Shown piece after piece: positions 56,509-64,000 of a stretch of DNA of 64,000 nt (positions are counted from its first letter, which is position 1; each line of letters begins with the position of its first letter). A program made the translations under genes and the position numbers. The notes below the pieces were generated by a model. The model made no database searches, had not been told where the DNA came from, and saw only the letters and a program-made list of their open reading frames with translations. This DNA is from AC-32 sp963719275 (GTDB lineage: Bacteria > Actinomycetota > Thermoleophilia > Gaiellales > Gaiellaceae): contig CAVRBT010000006.1 of the NCBI GenBank assembly GCA_963719275.1, positions 313,074 to 377,073 of the forward strand, read 5' to 3'.

Positions 56509-58581
56509 TCACGCGCCCAGGCACATCCGAGGACTCCGTCGCTCCGGGCGGAGGTGAGGAGCCTGTAGGTCGAGCGCTGCGGCGGCATCCGCGTACACAT
56601 CCGCGCCTGGAAGGGAGTAACCCCCGTCGAACTCGACGGCCGCGTTGAGCTCCACGATCACGTAGCCGTCGTCGACCGGGAGGAGGTCGACGCCGACGAG
56701 ATCGGCGCCGAGTGCGGCCGCGGCAGCCTCGGCTAGGGCGGACGCCTGCGCCGAGGGAACACAGGGCCGCCGCGAGCCCCCGAGAGAGATGTTGGTACGC
56801 CATTCGCCCGCGGCTGCGCAACGCTCGACGGCGCCGACGACCGCGCCACCAGCGACCAGGACACGCAGGTCGTAGCCGCGGGGGGCGATGAGCTCCTGCA
56901 GGAGCGCACCGTGGCGCCTGAACCATGAGCTCGTACTCACTTGCCGAAGACGCCACTGCAGCTCGGCGTCGGTGTCGCAGCGGAAGACGTCCGCGCCCCA
57001 GCTTCCGAACCGCGGCTTGACTACGACGGGGCCAACGAGCCGGGGCACGTCATGACCGGGTGCCAGATGCAGCGTCCACGGATGCGGTAGGCCTGCTCGC
57101 GTAAGCATCTGTGCCGTCCGGAGCTTGTCGTGCGCCCCCAGGAGCGTTGCAACAGGATTGAGGACGTGGATGCCGGCGCGTTCCAGGAGCAGCAGCTCGA
57201 GCAACCCCGGCTCGACTCCGTCGAGCGTCGGCAGGACGTCGAGTCGTGCCAACACGCTGTCCTCCGGGTGCAGAGCGGCTCGGAGGCGAAGGGGCGGGAC
57301 GAGCGCGGCCTCGAGGCCGCGCTCGCGCCAGGCTTCTACGAGCGCGGCGCTGGTTTCGTTGGTGGCGTCAGCCGCAACCAGCATGCGCGGCTTCCGTCTC
57401 CTACGCTCGAGCCGGCCCGGTTCGCTCGCAGGCTCGAGCAGGAGCAGCGCCAGAAGGGCCGCCCGCGCGGCGATGCTCGAGACGCTCACGTGCTCGTCGG
57501 CGGCGTGGCCACCGTCGCCGACCGGGCCGAGCCCATCGAGCGTGGCGGTGTAGAGGCTGGTCGTGTTCGCATCCGAAGCTCCACCGACGAGCCCGGCGTT
57601 TTCGAGCTCCAGGCCGAGCTCGCGCCCGAGGCGCTGTGCCGTCGCGAGCAACCAGCGGTTGCGGGGCGTCGGTTCCATCGGCGGCCGGCCCATCCCGCCC
57701 GTGACCTCGAGTGAGCTCCCCTCGAGCGTGGGCTCTAATGCCTGAATCGCACGCTCGACCTCCGCCTCCGCCGCGGTCGTAGGCACGCGAACGCCGATGC
57801 TCGCGCTTGCCTCAGGCGCGACCACGTTCGGCAGTAGGCCGCCGTCGACGGTGCCGACGTTGACCGTGATGCCGCTTTTCGGATCGTTGAGCGCGAACAG
57901 CCGCGGCACCTGCTCGGAGAGCTCGAGGATGGCACTCACTCCCTCCTCGAAGCTCGTGCCCACGTGCGAGGCGCGGCCGCGAACGGTGAGCTCGAACCGC
58001 CCCGCCCCTTTGCGGGCGATCTTCAGCCGGCCGTGTGCGCCCTCGCCCGCTTCGAGCACGAAGGCGCGCTCGGCCCCGCGGGCGAGCGCCCGGATCACGC
58101 GCTCCGAGGAGGTACTCCCAATCTCCTCGTCGCTGTTCACGAGGACGACCGGCGTGACCGAGGTCGCGAGCCCGAGCTCATGCAGGGCGCGCAGCGCGAA
58201 GACGAGCTGCGCCAGGCCGGCCTTCATGTCGTGAGTGCCGGGGCCGAAGAGCGTGTCCCCGTCCCGCCGCACGGGCATCCGTTTCAGCGTCCCGAGCGGC
58301 CAGACGGTGTCCATGTGGCCGACGACGAGCTGGAACGGTGCGCCGCCTTGCCGCGACCGAGGCCGTCCGTAGAGGTGGTCGCCGGTTCCGAAGCCGCGAA
58401 CGGGCCGAACTGCATAGTCGAGCGCAGCGAGCTCTGCGGCGAGGATCGAGAAGGGCGCCTGCTGGGCAGCCGGATCGGTCGAGGGCGACTCGGCGCGGAC
58501 GAGCCGCTCCAGGAGCGCGACGATCTCCGGCTCGCGCTCTTCGAGCCAGGCAAGCACCCTCCGGGCTCGGTCGCGCTGCAT
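56509..58581 (-). CDS. Fusion of M20 metallopeptidase and RimK-like ATP-grasp ligase
   Basis: 690 residues from ATG 58581 (GGAGG 5 nt upstream). Residues ~1-390 form an M20 peptidase of the CPG2 type: GHMDTVWP (metal His/Asp), GTHDMKAG and NSDEEIGS (catalytic Glu, metal Glu), with a dimerisation lid. Residues ~400-680 form an ATP-grasp ligase: VVKPRFGSWG, LLQELIAPRGYDLRVLVAGG and LVGVDLLP...VIVELNAAVEF. One frame joins both through an Arg-rich linker (GRLERRRRKPRM). Peptide ligation and hydrolysis in one chain is unusual. Confidence 0.85.
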   Translation of the reverse strand: MQRDRARRVLAWLEEREPEIVALLERLVRAESPSTDPAAQQAPFSILAAELAALDYAVRPVRGFGTGDHLYGRPRSRQGGAPFQLVVGHMDTVWPLGTLKRMPVRRDGDTLFGPGTHDMKAGLAQLVFALRALHELGLATSVTPVVLVNSDEEIGSTSSERVIRALARGAERAFVLEAGEGAHGRLKIARKGAGRFELTVRGRASHVGTSFEEGVSAILELSEQVPRLFALNDPKSGITVNVGTVDGGLLPNVVAPEASASIGVRVPTTAAEAEVERAIQALEPTLEGSSLEVTGGMGRPPMEPTPRNRWLLATAQRLGRELGLELENAGLVGGASDANTTSLYTATLDGLGPVGDGGHAADEHVSVSSIAARAALLALLLLEPASEPGRLERRRRKPRMLVAADATNETSAALVEAWRERGLEAALVPPLRLRAALHPEDSVLARLDVLPTLDGVEPGLLELLLLERAGIHVLNPVATLLGAHDKLRTAQMLTRAGLPHPWTLHLAPGHDVPRLVGPVVVKPRFGSWGADVFRCDTDAELQWRLRQVSTSSWFRRHGALLQELIAPRGYDLRVLVAGGAVVGAVERCAAAGEWRTNISLGGSRRPCVPSAQASALAEAAAAALGADLVGVDLLPVDDGYVIVELNAAVEFDGGYSLPGADVYADAAAALDLQAPHLRPERRSPRMCLGA

Positions 58582-58583
58582 CG

Positions 58584-59201
58584 CTACCTCCGGAAGTCGA
58601 CCGGGAACGGGAACGCGTGTGTCTCGCGCACCTCCGCGAGGCGGCCCGGTGCGAGGTACACGACCGGACGAAGCTCGTGGAGGAGATCCGCGTCGTCGAC
58701 GTCGTAACCGCGGAGAGCCGCGCGTGAAGCCGAGGCTGCGACGACGCGTCCGACGATCAGGCTGTTCTCGCCGAAGCCGTCGACCACGCGGTCGAGCGCA
58801 CACTCGAGGTAAAGCGCGCAGCCCTCGACGAGCACGCCGTCGACTTCGCGGGCCGGGAAGACCGGGACGGCCGCGAGCGTCGGCTTCGAGCGATCGGCGA
58901 GCCGCGCGCCCGCGGCCATGGAGGCGTGCAGGATCCGGTCGCTGCCAGGAAAGCTGACGGTGAACTCCGGATGGGCCTCCAGGTTCCGGTACGTCGCGTG
59001 GGACGGGCTGCAGACGAAGCCGAAGTAGTTCTCCCACCCGATCGGCATCGCGAGATGCTTCGGCGCCACGTCGTGGTGACCGCCCTCCTTCGTAGCTACG
59101 AGGACGAGTGGGGCGACCGTGAAGAACCGCTCCCAGATCGGCGTCTCCGTCGAGATCTGCACCAGGCCTTCCTGGTCGGGGGAAAGCGGCTTCGTCTTCA
59201 C
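58584..59201 (-). CDS. Flavin-reductase-like FMN-binding protein
   Basis: 205 residues of the DIM6/NTAB flavin reductase type (HHDVAPKHLAMPIGWENYFG; HATYRNLEAHPEFTVSFPG; SLIVGRVVAA). It likely binds FMN and supplies reduced flavin or acts as an oxidoreductase. GTG start. It precedes the M20/ATP-grasp gene by 2 bp, so the two form an operon. Confidence 0.85.
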   Translation of the reverse strand: MKTKPLSPDQEGLVQISTETPIWERFFTVAPLVLVATKEGGHHDVAPKHLAMPIGWENYFGFVCSPSHATYRNLEAHPEFTVSFPGSDRILHASMAAGARLADRSKPTLAAVPVFPAREVDGVLVEGCALYLECALDRVVDGFGENSLIVGRVVAASASRAALRGYDVDDADLLHELRPVVYLAPGRLAEVRETHAFPFPVDFRR

Positions 59202-59350
59202 GGCGTCACAACCTCATCGTCCATCCCGCTTGAGCCAGGTTCATCGGCCCGCTCGCTGATACGGGCTTCGGCGAACTACGCAGCTTTCTGGGGCCCACCG
59301 GTGGGCGAATCACGGCCGCGGGGCACGAGTCCCCGCCGCCGTGATCTCAC

Positions 59351-59773
59351 TCACGCCTTCCCGATCGGGACCCTGCGTGACTTCGCTGTCTTCACCTTCG
59401 GTGCACGGACCTCGATGAGGCCCTTGTCGAACCGGGCCTTCAGGCGTTCCGGATCCGCTGTTTCCGGCAACGGGAAGCGCCGCTCGAACTCGCGCTCGAG
59501 CCGCTCGTGGAAGCGGAACAACTTCTCACTCTCGTCCTTCGTCTCGCTGCGCGCTCCCTTGATCGTGAGCGTGTGATCCGAGACCTCCACGCTGAGCTCC
59601 TTCTCAGCGAAGCCGGGCGCCTCGAGCTCGACGACGAAGTCGTCGTCGGTCTCGTAGACGTCCGCGGCCGGCAGCGGGCCGGGGATGAAGCCGACGGTGT
59701 TGAACAGGCTTCGCATCCTGCGCTCCATCAGCTCGAGCTCGTGCAGTGGCGTCCACTTGTCAAGCGTGGTCAT
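59351..59773 (-). CDS. Hsp20-family small heat-shock protein
   Basis: 140 residues: N-terminal RRMRSLFNTVGF, alpha-crystallin domain (ADVYETDDDFVVELEAPGF to LKARFDKGLIEVRAPKV) and a C-terminal RRVPIG variant of the IxI motif. ATP-independent holdase. Divergent from the Usp gene, probably stress-induced. Confidence 0.94.
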   Translation of the reverse strand: MTTLDKWTPLHELELMERRMRSLFNTVGFIPGPLPAADVYETDDDFVVELEAPGFAEKELSVEVSDHTLTIKGARSETKDESEKLFRFHERLEREFERRFPLPETADPERLKARFDKGLIEVRAPKVKTAKSRRVPIGKA

Positions 59774-59980
59774 AGGCAGGTCACCCCCTTTCGGCTTTTC
59801 GATCCCCCGCCGGTACCCGCCGCGGATCGGGATGTCGCCGCTATCAGCTGCGGAGAACTACTGACTCCTCTCCCGGTCGCGCCTGAGCCCTCCAGCGCCC
59901 GCGCGGGGGATCAGGTTTGTGAAAGCCCGGCTTGCACACCTTCACAAGAGGCGATCCCCACGGCGAAAGGAGGTATCGCG

Positions 59981-60460
59981 ATGCAGCCCATCGTTCTTGC
60001 AACTGATGGCTCTCCGTCTGCGGAAGAGGCCACGGCGGTCGCGATCGAGCTGGCTCGCGACACGGGTGCAAAGCTGTGCATCGCCGCAGCCTGGGAGGGG
60101 CCGCTGACGGTGTATCCGTACGCCTCGGAAGTGGCCATGCCCGAGGTTGAGAAGGTCGAAAGGCAGCGAGCAACGGAGGCGGCGCGCATCGCCGTCGCGC
60201 GCGCGAAGGAGGCCGGCGTCGAGGCAGAGTCGTTCGTCCGCGAAGGCGATCCCGTTGACATCGTCTCGGAAACCGCCGCCAACACCGGCGCGTCGCTGAT
60301 CGTCGTCGGCTCGCACGGCTGGGGTCCACTCCGCCGACTCGTCTTCGGCAGCGTCTCCACCACGTTGCTCCACGAAGCGCCGTGCCCGGTACTCGTCGCG
60401 CGGCACGACGCGTCGAAAGCGGGGGCATCCGCGGCCGTCAACGAAGAGGCCCTTGGCTAG
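59981..60460 (+). CDS. Universal stress protein (UspA family)
   Basis: 159 residues: IVLATDGSPSAEEA start and the ATP-binding VVGSHGWGPLRRLVFGSVS motif (G-2x-G-9x-G-S/T). AAAGGAGG lies 7 nt before the ATG; the longer upstream frame overlaps Hsp20 and is rejected. Part of the stress-type gene set here. Confidence 0.94.
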   Translation: MQPIVLATDGSPSAEEATAVAIELARDTGAKLCIAAAWEGPLTVYPYASEVAMPEVEKVERQRATEAARIAVARAKEAGVEAESFVREGDPVDIVSETAANTGASLIVVGSHGWGPLRRLVFGSVSTTLLHEAPCPVLVARHDASKAGASAAVNEEALG

Positions 60461-60537
60461 CCCGAAGGATTCGTTGTCGAGATCGTCGTCTCTGACCTGC
60501 CAGTGATGAGGGCAGAGGCGATCGGCGCGCCTGCCGA

Positions 60538-61110
60538 CTACGCTCGCGTGCGGAAGCCGGAGCGGACCTGGAGGAGCTGCGACCGGAGATCATCGGCGGG
60601 CAGCTCGAAATTGATGAGCGGGCTCCCAACTTCATCCGTTAGAAGCCGGGAGCAGACAGCGGCGCACACGGGATCGAGCACGAGCTGCGGGTCGACCAGC
60701 TCCTTCGCAAGGGCAGCGAGGTCATCGGCGTTGGCCGCGACCCGCGGATTCTCGCCAAGCTCCAGGCGGAAGCGAATCGCCCGATTGAGCGAGCGCCGGT
60801 TGGCCATGCTGGCCTGCTGCTCTGCACGCACGCGCACCTCCGGAATCGCGTAGGCGTCGGGCTCGACGAGAAGTCGATCGAGCAGATCCCAGCGCCGCCA
60901 GCCGGCGAGTACGGCGCGGAAGGCAAGAAGCGCTCCGCCGAGGAAGAGCGGAAACGCAAAGGCCGGACGGAGAGAAGAGGCTGCGACCGCAAGGGCGAAG
61001 GCGGCGACCGCAACTGCGAAATCCTCCCACTCCTCCCGGCGGAGATCGTGCAAGCGGCGACCTGCATCTTCGACTGCTCGAGCAACCATCGACCTAAGCG
61101 TCCAAGGCAT
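60538..61110 (-). CDS. Two-span membrane protein, unknown
   Basis: 190 residues (ATG 61110; ATG 61089 also possible). Two adjacent membrane helices (FAVAVAAFALAVAASSL; PLFLGGALLAFRAVLAGW) near the N-terminus, then a ~100-residue soluble helical domain (RRSLNRAIRFRLELGENPRV; ELVDPQLVLDP). No family recognised. Confidence 0.6.
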   Translation of the reverse strand: MPWTLRSMVARAVEDAGRRLHDLRREEWEDFAVAVAAFALAVAASSLRPAFAFPLFLGGALLAFRAVLAGWRRWDLLDRLLVEPDAYAIPEVRVRAEQQASMANRRSLNRAIRFRLELGENPRVAANADDLAALAKELVDPQLVLDPVCAAVCSRLLTDEVGSPLINFELPADDLRSQLLQVRSGFRTRA

Positions 61111-61242
61111 TGCGGCGCCGCGAATCCGCGGACGCGCGTAAAAGCGCAGCGGAATTCCCGCAGCCGTCGAACACCGGACCTGCGGCACGGGCTAGCGGCA
61201 TAGCGCGTCGCCTGACCGAGTGTGCGGTCCGCCTCGCCTCAG

Positions 61243-61289
61243 CCCGTCAAGTGCGTGCGCAAACGGAGGTTCGGATCCTCCCGCCGCCA
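61243..61289 (+). other. tRNA 3' fragment (remnant)
   Basis: CCCGTC, a ~15-nt variable-arm-like stretch, then ACGGAGGTTCG-G-ATCCTCCCGCCGCCA. It matches the 3' half of tRNA-Tyr at 54438-54480 in order and in 25 of the last 27 positions, but no 5' half (acceptor, D arm) precedes it. Possible attachment-site scar or tRNA decay product. Confidence 0.6.
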
Positions 61290-61336
61290 CTCTCTCTTTG
61301 GGCCATCGCAGTCCCGGGGGATGAGACACTGGCCCG

Positions 61337-61897
61337 GTGATCGCTTCGCCGCTGGATTCGATCCAGGTCGACGAGGTGCTCGAGCACATCAACGTGCCGA
61401 GCTACCACATCGACGCCTCGGGTGTGATCCGCTGGCTGAACCGAGCCGCCAAGAACATCGTCGGCGACGTCCGCGGGCGCCAGTTCACCTCCGTCGTCGC
61501 ACCCGAGGCGACGTTGCGCGCGAGGGAGCTGTTCGCGCAGAAAATCGTGGGCGGGACCGAGGTCACCGACGCCGCCGTGGTCGTGCTCGGCGCGGACGGC
61601 AGCCGCGTTGCCGCCGAGATCAGCTCGGTGCCCATCTACAAAGGCGACCACGTGGTCGGCGTCTTCGGTCAGGTGTCGGGCCTGATCGAGGAGCCGCACG
61701 AGCACCCCGACCTCCAACTCACGCCTCGGCAGGCGGAAGTGCTCGCGCTGCTGGAACGTGGCCGCACGACGAGGGAGATCGCCGACGAGCTGCACGTGAG
61801 CCCCGAGACGGTTCGCAACCACATCAAGCGGCTGCTGCGTGCGGTCGGGGCTCACTCCCGCCTCGAGGCCGTCGCGATTGCGCACAGCTCCTTCTGA
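61337..61897 (+). CDS. PAS-LuxR family transcriptional regulator
   Basis: 186 residues from a GTG. An N-terminal PAS domain (~12-105; VPSYHIDASGVIRWLNRAA, VLGADGSRVAAEIS) senses an unknown signal; a C-terminal LuxR/GerE HTH (LTPRQAEVLALLERGRTTRE, IADELHVSPETVRNHIKRLL) binds DNA. Response-regulator Asp pocket absent. It precedes the Vps62-like gene by 5 bp. Confidence 0.9.
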   Translation: MIASPLDSIQVDEVLEHINVPSYHIDASGVIRWLNRAAKNIVGDVRGRQFTSVVAPEATLRARELFAQKIVGGTEVTDAAVVVLGADGSRVAAEISSVPIYKGDHVVGVFGQVSGLIEEPHEHPDLQLTPRQAEVLALLERGRTTREIADELHVSPETVRNHIKRLLRAVGAHSRLEAVAIAHSSF

Positions 61898-61902
61898 TCC
61901 CG

Positions 61903-63816
61903 ATGCGAACGACCGTCCTCCAGGTGGCGCTCGGCGCGCTCGTCGCACTCGCTGTAGTACCCGCGGCCGCGGCGACGGTTTCCCAAGAGTCCGCCCTCGC
62001 GGAACGCTACGCACCGGTCGTGCGGCTCGTCGCCGACACCGGCAGCTGCGAGCCCGACAAGCCGTACCAGCCGATCGACGTGAACGTGCTCTTCGGCGAG
62101 CCCACCGTCGCGCTGACCGGGCCCTGGAGCAGCGACGTCGTGAAGATCGCGCCGGAGGCGAAGGATCTCGGCCAGCGGCTCTTCGGCTACCACCTCGACT
62201 TCCCTGGCAACGCGCTCCAGCCCGGCTGCGACTACCTCGACTGGGAAAGCCGGCTGACCGAGGGGAAAACGCCGACCGTCTACGCGCACGTCGCGACGGA
62301 CTCCGAGCACCCGGGCAAGCTCGCGCTGCAGTACTGGCTCTTCTATGTCTTCAACGACTGGAACAACCTGCACGAGGGCGACTGGGAGATGATCCAGCTC
62401 GTCTTCGACGCGCCCACCGCCGAGGAGGCGCTCGGGACCGAACCGGTCGCGGTCGGCTACAGCCAGCACGAGGGCGCCGAGCAGGCCGGCTGGGGCGACG
62501 ACAAGCTGGAGCTCGTGGGCGGCACGCATCCGGTCGTGCACCCGGCGGACGGGTCCCACGCGAATTTCTACGGCGAGGCGCTCTACCTCGGCAGCTCGGC
62601 GTCGGAGGGAGTCGGCTGCGACGACACGCGCGGGCCGACCTTCGACGTCCGGCCGGCGGTGCAGACGATCCCGAGCGCCCAGTCCGAGGCGGTGCGCGAG
62701 TTCCCCTGGATCGACTTCCCCGGCCGCTGGGGCGAACAACGGCCTTCGTTCTTCAACGGCCCGACCGGCCCGAATGTGAAAGACCAGTGGACGCACCCGA
62801 TCGAGTGGTCGCAGGACTGGCGCGACCGCAGCTACGCCGTTCCCGGGACCACGCTCTTCGGGCCGTCCGCGACGGGGTTCTTCTGCGGGGCGGTCGCGCA
62901 GGGCTCGACCGCGCTCGTACGGCTGGTCGACCACCCGGTGGGCTTCGGGGTGGTGGTGGCCGCACTTGCCCTGATCGTCCTGATCCTGCTCTCGCGCGCG
63001 ACGTGGCGGCCGAGCGCACCGCTTCGCCTCGCGCATCGACGCGCCTGGGGCCAGATCCTCGCGGCCGCTGCTCGGATGTACACCAAACGGATCCCGCTCT
63101 TCCTGGGCATGGGCGTGCTGTTGGTGCCGATCTCGCTGCTCACCACCCTGCTCCAAGCGCTCGTCCTCCACGCGACGAGCATCTTCGGGATCCAGAGCGG
63201 CGGTGAGAGCGGCGGGCTGGCCGCGTTCGTCGCGCTCACGATCGGCACCGCGTTGACGCTGCTCGGGCTCGGCCTCGTGCAGGCCGCGACGGCGCGCGCG
63301 CTCGTCGAGCTCGACCAAGGCGCGGACGTGAGCGTTCTCGACGCGTACCGGCTCGCGTTCGACACCGTCGTACCGCTGTTCGGGGCGCTGCTGCTCGCCG
63401 TGCTGGCGGTGTCGCTGCTGGCCTCGACGTTCTTCCTGGTCCCGATCGCCGTCTGGCTCGCCGGGCGGTGGGCGCTGGCCGTCCCTGCGGTCGAGCTCGA
63501 GGAGGCACGGGCGCTCGGTGCGCTGCGTCGGAGCGGCGAGCTCGTGCGAGGGCGCTGGCTCAAGGTCGCTTCGCTGATCGTGGCCGGGGGAGCGGTCGTG
63601 CTCGTCGTCGGGCCGCTGCTCGGGGCGCTGCTGATCCTCCTCACCGACGCGCCGTTCTGGCTCGTCAACATCGTGGCCGGAGTCGTCTACGCGGTGGCGA
63701 TGCCGTTCGTCGCGCTCACAACCGCCTACGTCTACTTCGACGCGCGCGTCCGGGTGGAACTCGAGGGCGAGCACCATCCCGACGAGCTGCCCGCCGAGAT
63801 CGGGCTCACCGCCTGA
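61903..63816 (+). CDS. Vps62-like secreted domain fused to a multi-span membrane domain
   Basis: 637 residues. Signal peptide (VALGALVALAVVPAAAA), then an extracellular Vps62/DUF946-like domain (~25-330; YWLFYVFNDWNNLHEGDWEM, SQHEGAEQAGW, DGSHANFYGEA), and a C-terminal membrane part with one span near 335 and five to six more (~400-610) resembling the GpdP/DUF7847 membrane region. Function unknown; the His/Trp/Asp cluster suggests metal or glycan binding. Likely coexpressed with the PAS-LuxR gene. Confidence 0.75.
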   Translation: MRTTVLQVALGALVALAVVPAAAATVSQESALAERYAPVVRLVADTGSCEPDKPYQPIDVNVLFGEPTVALTGPWSSDVVKIAPEAKDLGQRLFGYHLDFPGNALQPGCDYLDWESRLTEGKTPTVYAHVATDSEHPGKLALQYWLFYVFNDWNNLHEGDWEMIQLVFDAPTAEEALGTEPVAVGYSQHEGAEQAGWGDDKLELVGGTHPVVHPADGSHANFYGEALYLGSSASEGVGCDDTRGPTFDVRPAVQTIPSAQSEAVREFPWIDFPGRWGEQRPSFFNGPTGPNVKDQWTHPIEWSQDWRDRSYAVPGTTLFGPSATGFFCGAVAQGSTALVRLVDHPVGFGVVVAALALIVLILLSRATWRPSAPLRLAHRRAWGQILAAAARMYTKRIPLFLGMGVLLVPISLLTTLLQALVLHATSIFGIQSGGESGGLAAFVALTIGTALTLLGLGLVQAATARALVELDQGADVSVLDAYRLAFDTVVPLFGALLLAVLAVSLLASTFFLVPIAVWLAGRWALAVPAVELEEARALGALRRSGELVRGRWLKVASLIVAGGAVVLVVGPLLGALLILLTDAPFWLVNIVAGVVYAVAMPFVALTTAYVYFDARVRVELEGEHHPDELPAEIGLTA

Positions 63817-63820
63817 CCGC

Positions 63821-64000
63821 ATGGCCGAGCCCGACCGACCCGACCGGCGCGAAGAAACACCGCTCGAGATCGACACTGCGCCGCCCGCCGTCGGACGGCT
63901 CGCGATCTGGCTCGAGCGGACGCGAGTCGCGCGCGGACGGATCGAGGAAGCCCGCGGCCGGCACTCGTCGCTCGACCTCGGCTTCAACGTCGTCGAGCAC
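63821..64000 (+). CDS. Start of a gene, cut by window edge (possibly YihY/BrkB-like)
   Basis: The ATG at 63821 opens MAEPDRPDRREETPLEIDTA; 60 codons are visible and run off the window. A charged cytoplasmic start followed by DLGFNVVEH resembles the N-terminus of some YihY/BrkB membrane proteins, but too little is visible for a call. Confidence 0.5.
   Translation, partial: MAEPDRPDRREETPLEIDTAPPAVGRLAIWLERTRVARGRIEEARGRHSSLDLGFNVVEH

Noticed and set aside
1..64000. CRISPR array
   Set aside because: No array of equal repeats with unique spacers and no cas-like genes were seen; the spaced repeats at 24 kb are too few and the intervals are similar to each other.

Overview
The window is GC-rich, gene-dense chromosomal DNA from an actinobacterium. 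Frequent GTG/TTG starts, many ATGA or TAGTG overlaps, apparent leaderless genes and a type IV pilus cluster next to CarD, DUF1918, DUF4242 and geranylgeranyl-reductase-like genes suggest class Thermoleophilia (Gaiellales/Solirubrobacterales). That placement is inference; no 16S gene is present.

Layout. 1-2.5 kb (minus): rpmG-secE-nusG-rplK-rplA, the start of an L10 leader at the window edge, and a tRNA-Met(CAU). 2.6-10.4 kb: a three-gene ABC-2 exporter, a creatininase-like amidohydrolase, a PdxH-like oxidase, GntR and ArsR regulators each with a perfect palindrome on its own start codon, and a secreted subtilisin.

10.4-24.2 kb is an accessory block. It holds a repeat protein, two proteins built of homing-endonuclease-associated repeats, and a minus-strand four-gene cluster that I read as NurA nuclease, HerA ATPase, SLATT 2-TM effector and SMODS/CD-NTase nucleotidyltransferase: a CBASS-type signalling pair coupled to a HerA-NurA DNA-processing pair. 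Divergent to it lies a plus-strand operon with two coiled-coil/winged-helix proteins, a small nucleotidyltransferase and a DDE-transposase-like protein. Short AGTTGCA-type repeats lie at both edges of the block.

24.2-39.6 kb plus 46.8-49.5 kb encode a type IV pilus: PilC, PilV-like, PilP/O/N/M-like, two PilT-like ATPases, three near-identical major pilins, PilB, PilD, PilX/PilW-like minor pilins, a PASTA protein, and a transglycosylase/M23 cell-wall hydrolase. Eight 27-bp elements, T(C/A/T)(A/G)(A/G)-N16-GCCGAT(A/C), precede these genes with identical geometry. They match the FliA/WhiG (sigma-28) promoter type, and five lie only 8-9 nt before the start codon, implying leaderless mRNAs. The pilus therefore looks like a sigma-28-class regulon.

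39.7-46.7 kb is a decay zone with fabF, clpP and monooxygenase-like remnants, small ORFs and an unexplained duplicated ~100-bp element. 49.5-64 kb carries a flavin-dependent reductase, a class III cyclase/AAA regulator, formamidase, tRNA-Tyr, a stress-type set (DUF1918, CBS, CBS-BON, YbaK, Hsp20, UspA), an M20 peptidase/ATP-grasp fusion, a PAS-LuxR regulator and a Vps62-like membrane protein.
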